A stretch of DNA of 64,000 nt, from NCBI GenBank assembly GCA_037576215.1, contig JBANDB010000001.1, positions 5,456,001-5,520,000 on the forward strand, read 5' to 3'. This document shows positions 34,940-45,590 of this stretch, piece after piece. The translations under genes and the position numbers were made by a program. Every line of letters begins with the position of its first letter. Position 1 is the stretch's first letter. The notes under the pieces are model-generated. The model searched no databases. It saw only the letters and a program-made list of their open reading frames with translations, and was not told where the DNA came from. This DNA is from Armillaria gallica. Taxonomy: Eukaryota > Basidiomycota > Agaricomycetes > Agaricales > Physalacriaceae.

Positions 34940-35825
34940 TCTTTGCTGTGGATCTAGGATATAGAACAGGTGAATTATCTCTTGTTCACTCGTGCTGCTT
35001 GGCTTAAGGCTACAGGTCAAGGCACTATTGAGCTTACCCCGTTCAAGAAAGTCGTCGGCGTCGAGCCTGAAGAGAAAATGCTGGACGCCGCGAGAAATGA
35101 GAGAATCGGTGACTCGGGTGCGTTACAGCACTTTCAGCAGCGAACTGCACGGACAACAATTCCAGAAGGATACCGTTTCTAATTCGCCAACTCCAGTGCA
35201 GAGGATCTGTTCTTCCTCGCTCCTTCCACTGTGGACCTTGTCGTCGCACAAGCAGCTCATTGGTTCGACTACTCGAAGCTGTGGCCTGAGCTCGACGGCG
35301 TCCTGCGCCCAAGCGGCACAGTAGCTTTCTGGGCGTACTCAGAGCTCCGCTTACCAGCGTATCCTTCCTCCGACGTCTCTCATCACCGACTATGCTGAAG
35401 GAACGGCTTTTCCCACACTGACGGCGTCCAGGACCAGCTATATAAGAGAACCATCTCCTTGAAGTACCGGAGCCGTCGTAAGGGAAGACAGATCCAGTCT
35501 TCTTGTTCAATGATCTCATTACCTGGACGTACCACTCCCGCTCCCAGGACACCAAGACAACGTGGGGCGGCCTATTGATTTATTTCCGCATTACACGCAT
35601 ATATCTAGAATATGGCAGAGAGGGTTCGAGGTTCGATTCCAGAATACACAACATGAGGGTGCGGCGAAGGAAGGAAACACGACGGTGAAGGAGCCGGACG
35701 AGCTCATGGTAGAGTGGCCGATAGGCATGATGCTCGTTGAGAATGGGGAGATATTTGGTGAGTCTTTTCTCATGCTGACTGGACTAGCCACTAAACGCCC
35801 CTTTTGATAGTGCTGCGCGGGAGCT
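34940..35825 (+). pseudogene. Class I SAM-dependent methyltransferase relic, copy 2
   Basis: Partner of 13425-14170. The motif I exon is damaged (VDLGYRTG, 34945-34970), then ATGQGTIELTPFKKVVGVEP (about 35010-35070), NERIGDSGALQHF, EGYRF-stop (TAA where the other copy has GAA, about 35180), DLVVAQAAHWFDYSKLWPEL (about 35237-35295, intact here but deleted in copy 1), LRPSGTVAFWAYSELRLPAY and, after a gap, TTVKEPDELMVEWPIGMM (about 35675-35735). Copies 1 and 2 carry different lesions, so they decayed independently after duplication. Confidence 0.7.
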
Positions 35826-36350
35826 GGTATGCCCTAGTTTTGGATTGTAATCATGACTTTGGAGTACTACGCAACGGTTTTTCGTGCCCCGGAGCTGGGA
35901 CAGAGAGAGCTAGGATCTCGTCGCTACTACGCCCCGAGCTAGTCCCGGTCACTCTCTATCGCGTTCTCTTCAACGGACACGATGGAGATAAACGGTGCAG
36001 GGCGTGGCTGGGAACCTCGGAAAATGTATTTTATCTGTTCCATGTCCTCTTCTCATATTAATACGTGCCTAGTCAATCTGGAGGGCTCGCATTCTATCTG
36101 CCAGGTCTTCCAACTTTCGCAGAGGGAGTCCAAAGCCAAGCTGCGGCGAGCAAGACCCTCAACGAGACGGTGGCTGAATACAAGCGCCGGCGCAAACGAG
36201 TTCCACGTAGATTTGATAAGTGGTGGGTACGTTCACTTCTTTTTATTTCTTCCAATCTAAGCTATGGCATAGATAGGAATACGTTGAGAAGAACTTCCAG
36301 ACGAGTTTGCCGAGACCTCGAGGCGAGATATTGTGATAGTAGATCCGGAT
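35826..36350 (+). pseudogene. CAP10/GT90-like N-terminal fragment, copy 2
   Basis: Nearly identical to 14171-14720: SGGLAFYLPGLPTFAEGVQS (about 36078-36135), ASKTLNETVAEYKRR (36150-36195), RVPRRFDKW (to 36221), an intron-like gap, then YVEKNFQT. It ends in a short tail without domain. Same position relative to the methyltransferase relic as in block Y1, and again followed by 1.8 kb of unassigned DNA. Confidence 0.45.
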
Positions 36351-38200
36351 GTTACTAATCGTATTGATACTCGACGACAAAAAAGTGATATACTTGGCAG
36401 CAAACGTAAAGAGCACCAAAACAACACTTCGGACAATGTGAGACGCGTGCCAAGGGGCGGAAGGACAGGCACGACACAGACCCTGTCCATTTCGACAACA
36501 GCCCGCAGCCCCGAAGGTAAGCTCACCCGCACGAACGGAATACCCCCTCCCGTGCCACGGATAGGCATTGTCTCCCGTTGAAGTTATCCAACGGGCGACC
36601 CGTGCCTACCCTTTCGTCCCTAGCCAAAAACAAAAAACGGAAAGCAAAGACCTGGGATGAGAAATGTTAGTATTCCGTCCAGTGAGGGCAGGCAGAACTG
36701 AGGCTGAGAAGAAGCTTACCGTCATGTCACCCGCGCAAACTTCAGACTCGGCCACACACATCAGACGCCGTCCCTCCAAATTGTCCCATTTTGAGGTTCG
36801 CAGGCTATGAAGAAATGGTTAAGATCTGGCACAGCACTAAGCAACAAATGAACATACCACTGCGGAAGTCGCCCAAACGGCATCCGAAAGACGTTAGTAC
36901 GGACAAGGGGAAGACGACCGAAATGCGTCCATCGCGGACTTCTGTGGCTGTGGACGAGGGTTAGTTTTGGGGAGGGTGCCTGAGGATATGGAACTCACTT
37001 GTCGCGCCCGAGCCCTCCCCAGCCCATTCTCTCCCTGCCGCACCTCGTCATCCGTCCATCCCGTGTCTGCCTTGCTCGCCGGTCGCGATACATACCATGG
37101 ATCCAGACTTGAAGCTTGAATTGCAGCGGTACTCGGCATCGAGACTAATGTGTCATCGGCGAAGCGATGGGAATTGTCGACGACATGGATTGAGGGGGGT
37201 GCACGAAGTAGGAATGGTCGGGCAATCAAAGTAGATCTCTCCTCCCGGGGTCCGCCTTCTATGACCGTCCTTCAACACATTTCCTCCACTGCTCGAGCGC
37301 TCATCCACCTCGCTCGCTGGAGTTCTATACATTGCTGCGCCGCAAACATTGGGTCTTGCCGGGGTAGGGCTAATTTGGAAGACATGGGAACAACTTGGAA
37401 GTGGGATATCGTGGAGGTTTCGAGGGGAGGGTGATCAGACATCTAGAAGAAAAGGTTAACTTTGTTCATAAACCATCTGCCGATAACGTACCATCCGGAT
37501 ATTGGATCACTCCCAGCATGAGTCCAAATCCCAATGCATGCTCGCCGCGGGGCTTGATTCTTGGAAAATTTGACCTTGATCGAGGCGGCATTTGCACACT
37601 AGGGCGGGCCCTAAAGTTGGGAGAAAGTGTCAAAGAATGCAAGAAATTTTGGAGGAAAAAAGTACCGATATGCAGAGCCGAAAACTGTCAAAACGCGTCA
37701 GGACACGAAGACATTTCCAGCAGCGGGACAGCCGGAACTTCGAGGTCTAGTTACAACGCATGCCTCCACGAAGATTCGTCTTCTATTTGGAGAGCAAGCG
37801 TCAGTCATGATCATAAACACTAACGATCAGACGCGAAAACTCACGAACATCTTCGGAATCAACGGGACCCAGGGTCGACGTGTGGTGTCGCTCGCCACGG
37901 TGACTGGATCTCAGAATAATTGAGCTTTCTAGGGTTTGAAGGGCGATAATCTTGACATTGCCGCGAACACAAAATCTGGGGTAGATGAGCAAAATGGCAA
38001 GCAGAGGTGGAAAGACGCGCCTACCGAGAGGGAAAAATATGTATGTGGATCACAAACAATAGCACCACGACGCAACATCGCGTAAAACAGGGGAAATGGA
38101 GCGAGTGAAGGGAGCCGCAAAAATCGAAACGGTCCGGGGAGTACCAAACAACCTGTCATTGCCGAACATTCCTTCTCATCCTACCACGCCCTCGATGAAC
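36351..38200. other. Conserved unassigned stretch, Y2 copy of 14721-16560
   Basis: High similarity over the full length, with small indels (for example a 23-base loss near 36680 and a one-base gain near 37650). The large plus-strand frame of the Y1 copy is split into two here (37395-37823 and 37627-37923), arguing against coding. A minus-strand frame of 111 codons at 36894-37229 is longer than in Y1. Function unknown. Confidence 0.4.
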
Positions 38201-38209
38201 CACGATGGG

Positions 38210-38300
38210 AGCTTGCTGTGGATCTAGGATGCAGAACAGGTGAGTTGTTTCTTGTTCCCTTGCGCTGCTTGACTCAGCAACGACTGTCAGGAATGCGGAT
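38210..38300 (+). pseudogene. Methyltransferase first-exon fragment, Y2 copy
   Basis: VDLGCRTG followed by GTGAGT and a 35-base gap ending CTCAG, identical in layout to 16590-16680. The rest of the methyltransferase does not follow. Confidence 0.5.
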
Positions 38301-38609
38301 TTTATGATCAAGATAGAAGCACATACCTGTGGTATAACAGCAAATAGTGAATCATCGCCAAAACGAGGACACTGAGGAGCAGAGTCGCATCGTGGTTGGA
38401 ATCTGGATCAAATCGGGCTGGTGCCCACGCACTCTTGGACCTTGCCGCTTCCTGCCACATCTTCGACTTCGCCTATTAATGAACTCGCGTGTCACTCAAA
38501 GATCCTCGGCTATAAATGGTCGCAGATTCAGCAGGACGGAGCTAGTAGATGCGCGGGAGAACGCGGTGGAAGGTGTCATGCCTCTTTGACTGATTCTCTT
38601 GGAGCACAT

Positions 38610-39150
38610 TAGTGACTGGAAACTTTGGGTGAACACGCTCGCTGTAAGTCTTTCGATTTCTTCTATTTTCTAAGCTAATCCTGTCACAGACATCGACGTC
38701 GATGAGCTTGTTCCTGTCAACTATCACGCGCACGGATGGATCTCTCTGTACCCCAACTTCGCCCGCCCGGAAAGATTCCGTCGACTTTACCTTTGAACCC
38801 AATCAATGCTCCCAAAGTCCTCATCTCTAACCATCGAAAAGCAATGGGTCCTTGTCGACACCCACACCTCCTTCACGAGCACGGTCACTTCGTCTCGCTC
38901 GGAAGAGGCCCCTTCCTTCCCATCCTCCTACGCCTAGTCTCAAACCTTATGCATCGCGACATCTTTATTGCGCACATAGCCAACAGGTTGCGCGCGCTCT
39001 CTGATGACGAGGCCATCGTATGGGAGAAGAAGATCGACGATCGGCTATAGTGTTTCTCCTTCCTCTATACCCCTCCTGCTTCGGCCCTCGCCCGTCGACG
39101 TTGCCCATTTTGGACGGGTATAGCATGTACGGTATGGTTTTTTTCTTTAT
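38610..39150 (+). pseudogene. CAP10/GT90-like mid-domain fragment, Y2 copy
   Basis: Partner of 16975-17540. A deletion shortens the first part (TGGAAACTTTGGGTGAACACGC at 38615 versus the longer form at 16980). Then DIDVDELVPVNYHAHG (about 38690-38735), FARPERFRRLYL, and HRDIFIAHIAN (about 38955-38990) with SDDEAIVWEKK. Frameshifted. Confidence 0.5.
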
Positions 39151-41879
39151 TTAAATACTAGCTCATTGACATAGGCAAATTTTGCACAAGACAGTACTTT
39201 GCGCTACCCCAAAACGACGACAACCATCAACTAGGACAAGATCCAACCCGCCATTGCCCCGATACACGCCACGACCTATCCCCATTTCTCCTGCGCATAC
39301 ATTAGCCCTTATTGCAACCCTGGCACGTCTACGGTCTGTGATGATTCTAAATTGGACTCCCCGCCCGGAATGCAATGCCAACCTAGATCGGCGACGAGAG
39401 GCAGGAGACGTCAAGCTCAACACGGTATACGATGGGAAGGGCTACAGGGCAGAGAGACTGCCACCGGGATGGTCAGTGGTCAGAGACAGAAGGGGATGAA
39501 GAGCAGTCTAACGACGCACCAAATCCGGGTGTCTTCCTTAGCTCGTTCAGACTTCGAGGACAACCCCACACCCCGGTCCAATAGTGTCGATGCAGGTATG
39601 CATTTGACGCCTGCTACATTTTCCCTGCCTAATCCTATTCTACGTAGCAGTGCGGAATTGCGGCCAGGCTGTTTCGAACGATATAACCTTCCAAGGTCGT
39701 CAAGCAGGACACGATGAGGCTTTGAACTCTGGAGAGTACGCCCAGAGCCTGGATCTATGTAAGCCAGCCGTGTATCATCGCCACCGGACTACAAACTCAC
39801 ATGCCCGCCCGATAGCTCATCGTACAGGAGACATCGATATCAATGCCGTCCCTTTTTAGCATGGGCTGTTGCGACCGGCGCGGGTGAGGTGGTAGCAAGC
39901 AAGCACCCGCTCTTGCTGGGGGTGTATCCTTGCTCGGATCATGGTAAGCTGTCCTCATTTGAGTTTCTGGCGTAGCCCTTACCTGGCTCATCAATTTTGT
40001 GTACCTAGCCTGTGTGCAGACTGAGCACTGAGTTGGCGAAGTATGTGGTCCCGTTAGGGTCACCTTTTCTGACTAATGACTCGTTGCAGAATTCATCGTC
40101 GATCGATGAAACAGCTAGGCTCGGGATTTATGCATTGATCGCTGCCGATAGAGAGGTATACGGGCTCTATTGGATACCATTGGTGATAGCTAACGGGGTG
40201 CTCGTTACTGTAGGGTTATCGAGACAAGGCACTACAACTTACCACAGTCGCTGCTGTTTTGGCCCTTTAGGCTCAGGTCTGGGTGGACGCGCTAACAAGA
40301 TGGGGACTACACCGTAACCAGGCGCTACTCTCTGACAGCATGGCGACAGAGTCATGAAAGGTGGTGGAATATTTTATATTATTGGTTAGGGTCGCGGTAC
40401 TCTTGTTAGTTGAAGGCGGGAGGTAGACGCGTCCAGTAGGGTCGAATTACTCTAGATGCTGTAAATACAGCATTTTATCCGTCGAGAACGCGTCCTTTAT
40501 TGCTAGTAGTACGCGTTTTCCTTGAATTCAAGGTCTCGTGATCGCCATGGGTTTCCTTTTTGGATTTTGTGAATTTTTCATTTCCTCTTCTCCCTTCGGT
40601 CACCACGACGAGATTGGCCGTCGCTCAAGCGCTCAGCATGGACACATTTAACTCAATACAAAGGTGCGTACTCGTCTGAAGGTTTTACTTTTTACTGACT
40701 TTTTGTTTTAAGCGCCTTATCAGAGCCTTGATCAAGGTAAGCTAAACTTATTTAAAGACTGACTATTCTCGCTAACAGATTCTTTTCCAGTCTTCGGTCC
40801 ACCGACTTGAGATGGGACGTCAGACCAGGTGCATGGGCCGCTGCTCATTGACTGCTGTTGAGTTGTGCTAATGATATCGCAGGTTTTATCATGAATGCAT
40901 CGTTTTTCTGAGGTACGGCCACCTCGCCCCACCCTACCCTTTTCTTCCAATCACTGTTCGCAGGAAGTTCAAGTGGAGGGCCAAGACAGTGGTCGTGGTG
41001 AAGGACTGGGACTGGCTAATCGACCGGGTGTGTCTACTAGGCCCTTTATTTTTCGTCATCGCTCATATTTTGTTCAGATCTTACTACTTTCACGACATGT
41101 CGGCACCTGGACTATTCTACACGCGCGCATGCGTGAGCTCAAGCCCTGGGTCCCTCGTGCCACCATCGGCGGTCGCTTGCAGGACACTCGAGGCCTCAAG
41201 CTCAAGTTCGGTACAAGGCTGCCTTTGTAAGGCGGTAGACGGGGAATCAGCTTGGACTTCTATGTCACGATTATATGGATATTAGCTCTTCTCTAGTTCC
41301 TGCGCGATTGTCTACGTTAGGGTTTTGTTTGGGTGGAACGTCGCGCAGTCCAAAAGTACGTGCCGTAGATACGGCTTATTGAACAAATTTGAAAGGTACA
41401 TTGCTTGTTGTTGACGGCGGTCACTCCTACTAACAAGATATATACAGTTACATATGAACTGAACCGCATGCATGTGGAAAAGAAATGATACCATCGGAAA
41501 AGAGAGATGAGACGGTGGCATATACGAGTGCGGCGTAACAACAGGGAGAATGCACGGAGGAATGGCGCGCGCGGGGGGGGTGGACGACCGGCTGTGAGAC
41601 ACAGTGAGGGACGGTCATCAGTGGCTGTGAGGGTGAGGTGGGCATTGACGTTGACGTTGAATGTTGGTCGTCGTCTGTGGCGGAAGTTGTTTCTTGAATA
41701 AACGTGTTAATGCGAGTGTCTACTAACGGTTCGAAGGAGTGGATCGAAGTGCATCGGTGGTTGCCGCCATGATTGGTTAATGCGCTGCCACATGGCGACC
41801 TTTGCGCATCTATCCCGGTCAAGATTCGACTATAACTTTGCACACCGTTGCTACTCAACAATCAGGGTCTGCACCTCTG
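39151..41879. other. Unassigned duplicated stretch, Y2 copy of 17541-21631 minus the transposon
   Basis: Aligns with 17541-18543 and 19872-21631, with the empty transposon site at 40157-40158. Candidate exons as in Y1 (NCGQAVSNDITFQGRQ near 39655; LYWIPLVIANGVLVTVGLS near 40168; ARMRELKPW and IGGRLQDTRGLKLKFGTR near 41125-41220). None can be assigned. A GC-rich GCGCGCGGGGGGGG tract lies at 41566-41580. Confidence 0.4.
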
Positions 41880-42150
41880 CAAAATGCGATGGGACCTCGC
41901 TGTCAGTCTCTGACGCGGAACAGGCCTTGATTATCTCTTGCTACAAGTCAGGCTATGATTTCGGAGCTTACCCCGTTCAAGAAGGCCGTCGGTGTCGAGC
42001 TTGGAGAGATGATGCTAGACGCCGCGACAGAGGATCTAAACGAGAGAACTGGTAGCTCTAGTGCACTACAACATTTTTAGCAATGGCTTGGCTGACGGCA
42101 CTCCCAGAAGAATCCCGTTTCGAAATTGACCACTCTGGATATCCTTAGTC
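41880..42150 (+). pseudogene. Methyltransferase 5' fragment, Y2 copy
   Basis: Decayed counterpart of 21632-21900. Reads AYPVQEG or, in the next frame, ELTPFKKAVGVELGEMMLDA (about 41960-42020), then NERTGSSSALQHF-stop. It lacks everything after the second SAM-binding motif. Confidence 0.5.
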
Positions 42151-42159
42151 GTGCATACA

Positions 42160-42363
42160 TTTGTCATTGAGGAGAACAACCAGACGAAATCAGATACACC
42201 GAAACCTCGAGCCTTATAGGGACATTATGAAGACTCGTTTACTCTTGGTAAGGAGGATGGACATCGTGTTGGACTTGTCAACTGACCCAGGCACCCACAT
42301 CTACGTCCTTAGTGGTACTCGAAGAGATGTCGATGAATTCCTTTCCTATTTTCCATCTACATG
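42160..42363 (+). pseudogene. Unassigned exon-like fragment, Y2 copy (KTRLLLVRRMDIVLDLST)
   Basis: Counterpart of 21901-22130 with PGTHIYVLSGTRRDVDEF (about 42290-42345). The frame stays open for 67 codons in both copies. Sits directly before BCP1 copy 2. Confidence 0.4.
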
Positions 42364-42389
42364 ACGACCCTGGTTGGGAACTTGGGCCC

Positions 42390-43304
42390 TGAACAGTGTG
42401 GACTACCATGCCTTGAAAAGGCTCGCTGGCCAGCTTTTCCAGCACGATGCCGACCTTTTTCATACGCACGAGCTCTCAGAGCTGATCCTGAGCCAGCTTA
42501 GGGTGGGGACAACGATAAAAACCGATGGAACGGAGAGTGTTCCATATGCGCCGCTGATGATGCTGAACATGCATAAACATAAGGTGCGTGGTGTACCGTT
42601 TCTCGTCAAATTTTCGCTGACCTTGAAGGGACAGGACCACCCCTCTATGAAGGCTCTGGCACATTATTTTTTGGATAAGTCCTCGGCAGACTCGGCTTTC
42701 CATGCTACCCTACAAGTACTCTTCTCGCGGACAGTGTCGCACATTGGCTTCGTGCTGTGCGAGCGGCTCATCAACATGCCTGTCCAAGTAATTCCTCCCA
42801 TGTACCGCATGTTGATGGACGAGATGAAATGGGCGATCGATGATGTGTGTCCTTTTACGTCGTTATGTTGAGCATTTTTACTGACCGCGGCAGAACGAAC
42901 CATACACATTTTCGCGCCTTATCTTCGTATCGTAGACATACCATCTTTCAGAGGACGAAGAAGCAATGCTATCTTCCACCCAGACCAAACCGCACAAAAC
43001 AGAAAGGACGAATAAAGCCCTAGCTCCAACGTCCGCCCGTCCTGCAGATGGTATCTACTCGTTCCACCCTGAAGACGAATATATCAGGCAGGTGAGGCAA
43101 TTTTCATGAATCCGATGCGTAAATTCCGATATCCTAAATCATTATGCCTCAATACATGCGTTGACTATGTCTTCTCAGCGTCGCCTACTGAGCCCCGCAG
43201 TAAAGAATCCTTCGGACTGGATGTGCAAGGAAGAATGATGCTTGTGCCGGCCGAACATTTCACAGCTGGTTGGGAAGATGTCTGAAGCACACACTGTCGG
43301 ATGA
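42390..43304 (+). pseudogene. BCP1: BCP1/BCCIP family protein, copy 2
   Basis: Partner of 22150-23068. YHALKRLAGQLFQHDADLFH (42402 on), TELS-type helix, VGTTIKTDGTES, a GTGCGT intron start at 42583, LCERLINMPVQVIPPMYRML (about 42757-42815) and DEMKWAIDD, an intron, then EPYTFSRLIFVS-stop (TGG of copy 1 is TAG here, about 42932-42934), AMLSSTQTKPHKTERT-like basic stretch, ADGIYSFHPEDEYIRQ (about 43045-43093) and a last exon with a two-base loss after AEHF (about 43263). The frameshift of copy 1 near 22673 is not present here, so the two copies are broken by different lesions. As in copy 1, the final intron ends AATAC instead of AG. Confidence 0.82.
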
Positions 43305-43561
43305 ATGAAATTGTACATCATTTTACATGTTCCAGGTCAATAAAATGTCACCTTTTGAGGAAGAAAAAAGGGTATTGGAAAATACATGGGTGCCCATGTT
43401 CTTAATGAAGTGTAAGGCTCTGGAACGAAAGATAGGCAGGGGCTAATACTTCGAAGAGTTTTGGACCATGAACCATGCTATAAGCGTTGCCGAGGCATTC
43501 TTTTCTTGTCTAGTGACTACCACCACTTTGAGCCCATTTCTGATCTTGCGATTTTTCTTTC

Positions 43562-43860
43562 ATGTCTTTAGGTTTCCTTGCTTGACACCTTGGGATGAGA
43601 TTGGGGCAAGGGGCCATTCAGAGTACCCATGGACCACAAGCATTCAGCTCCAAGGTGACCTCTCACTTGAGGTTTGGTGCCATATCAGGGGGTATATTGC
43701 TAGCTACTGGCTTGGGGCTATCCTTGTCTCCTATACACACTGATAGTGATTATGACAATTCCACGAACAGCAAACCAAGTTCACTAGTACGATCCTACAT
43801 AGTCTATATGATGTGCTCATTCCTAGTCTTGATTGATATCTCTCCCATGATGCTGGATGT
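43562..43860 (+). pseudogene. Proline dehydrogenase, first exon only (PRODH copy 3), cut by the transposon pile
   Basis: Aligns base for base with exon 1 of copy 2: MSLGFLA-stop, then RLGQGAIQSTHG, FGAISGGILLATGLGLSLSP, SLVRSYIVYMMCSF and DISPMMLDV. Codon 8 is TGA where copy 2 has CGA (43583-43585 versus 23308-23310), and the next codon is CAC for CGC; both are CpG transitions. Homology ends abruptly at 43860, where the TGAAGAG end of R1 copy B begins; the preceding bases ATGT (or GATGT) are the candidate target duplication. No matching exon 2 start is found on the other side of the pile. Confidence 0.85.
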
Positions 43861-45590
43861 TGAAGAGCTTTGTGGCGTGCACTGGTGAAACTAAGAGCAG
43901 CCTAGTGTGAACACACACCAAACCTACACTCAATCCCACTAACACACACACACCAATCTCTATAAGTGTGGAGGGGGGCAAGGAATTTAATTCTACTTGC
44001 ATGCTGACAGTATCTCAATGAATCTCAAGAGCTCTCTCTCAATGGCCTGATGCAACGTGAAGTAACCAGCAATATCTCAAGTTCTCTTTATTTCTCCTTG
44101 AAGCTTTTTACAAGAGAGCACAGAGTACCATGCAACCCTCAAGGCAAAGACTTTTATAAATTTATACAAAGAGATACACAGATTCGCAAAAATGACAAAG
44201 CCCGCTCAGCGAGCTCACTAAGTATGAATCGCTGCTAGGTCCAACTGTGCATGACTTCGCCTTCTTCTTAGCTTGCTAAACCTAAGTCCCAACTTGTCAT
44301 GACAAAAGCAAGGGGTTGGCGGACCGTTGTTCCAGCATATCAGGTCGGTTCATCGGTCAACCTCATGAGGCATAAAATTTTTTTTAGACCTCACCTGCTC
44401 CAACTGAAAAATATAACCATCCAAGCATTATGACGTGTTTCATAGCATATATTCTAGCTGTTTACTATCTTTCTAACAATGATTCACCAGAGATTTTGGT
44501 GAACAAGGACAGAACTTCAAAAAAGAAACATTTGCCAGTGTTGCCACTTGCCCTGGCATAGATCAAACATGGTCCATGGTACTCCAGTGAGCAGTCTAAA
44601 TCAAGAATGCTAATATAATGCATTAAAGTATCGTCAGGGCATGCCAAACCCATCACTTACAAGTTCAAGAGCGGGTTGACTCAGGGGTCTTGAAAGAACC
44701 AAAGGGTACGATGTTGTCATATAGATCATGTGATACATCTAACTTTGGAATATAGTTCTCATGGGGGTTGGTCAGTCGAGCCAGTGAGGGCTAAAATATT
44801 TTTTGGACCTGATGTCATGTATTTAAAATGCGCAAACCCCTTGGACAAAAGTCTGTTCAGTGAGCTTGCTAGTATGAAGTGCCACTAGGTCCAACTGTGC
44901 ACACCTTCACCTTTCTCTAGTCTGCTAAACCTGAATCCTGACTCATCACAAATGAGGCCCTAGGCACTCTCAAACAAATCATAATAACCCTCAAACAAAA
45001 CAGGTCTTGCACACAGCGAGCTCACTAAGTAACAAGGCACCAGCAGAGTTCTTTCAGCTGGCACGCACCTACTACACCTTGTGCAGCTGTCATGGAGCAG
45101 CCCAATCTGGCCAATTCCTGCATGAAACCCCCAATTCTCTCTTACACTGCACCAGAAATGGAACAGAGCTCTCTCTCAGATGTAACCAAGTATACTCTCA
45201 AGACTGGAGCAGCTTCACTGACTCTGAATCTCTTTCTTATCTCCAGTAAACTGAAGTTTATTATCCAAAATGTTTCTCTGATTCTATTTCTCTGTGAGCT
45301 CATTACAATGCATGAACCTGGAAGTAAAATAATGACTCTCTTGCCAAAATACAGTCTCTCAGCACTTGTCTGTCACAATTTCCAAGGCTAGCAACTAGCA
45401 GGCTCACTATGCAAGGCAGGAGACCTACAGATTCCAAGCTAAGCCTTTTCAATGCAACTCAAGCCATTCGCACTGTGCCTTAGCAGAGAAGAGGGCAAAT
45501 AGTAACTTGAATTGTACACTGCCTAATTGGACTACTTATATACTACAAGTGAAAGATGATTACAAACAGTCCATGAGTAAGGAAAAGGGT
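43861..45590 (-). repeat. R1 copy B (probable 3' LTR of the minus-strand Ty3-type element)
   Basis: Begins TGAAGAGCTT right at the break in PRODH exon 1 and matches copies A and C over GTGAAACTRAG, AACCTACACTCAATCCCACTA, GAGAGCACAG, the GAGCTCACTAAGTATGA segment and the ACAGAGCTCTCTCTCAGATG segment. A stretch of about 110 bases is duplicated locally (about 44195-44300 and 44850-44960), and an hAT-type element sits between (44309-44843). The upper boundary is not sharp; similarity to copy C ends near 45590 (GATTACAAACAG). Read as an LTR because copy C flanks the gag-pol region on the other side in the same orientation. Confidence 0.6.
44309..44843. mobile_element. Non-autonomous hAT-type element in R1 copy B, 535 bp
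   Basis: Inverted ends CAAGGGGTTGGCG (44309-44321) and CGCAAACCCCTTG (44831-44843), flanked by a perfect 8-bp duplication GACAAAAG (44301-44308 and 44844-44851). The tip CAAGGGG is shared with the element at 30462, so both may use the same transposase group. No coding sequence; GGTCxGTTCA/TCGGTCAACC-like subterminal repeats near the left end. Confidence 0.88.

Noticed and set aside
35618..35650. GGTTCGAGGTTCGATTCC looks like a tRNA T-arm/B box
   Set aside because: It is the coding sequence of the methyltransferase relic (GFEVRFQNTQ) and the Y1 copy differs; no A box or cloverleaf around it.
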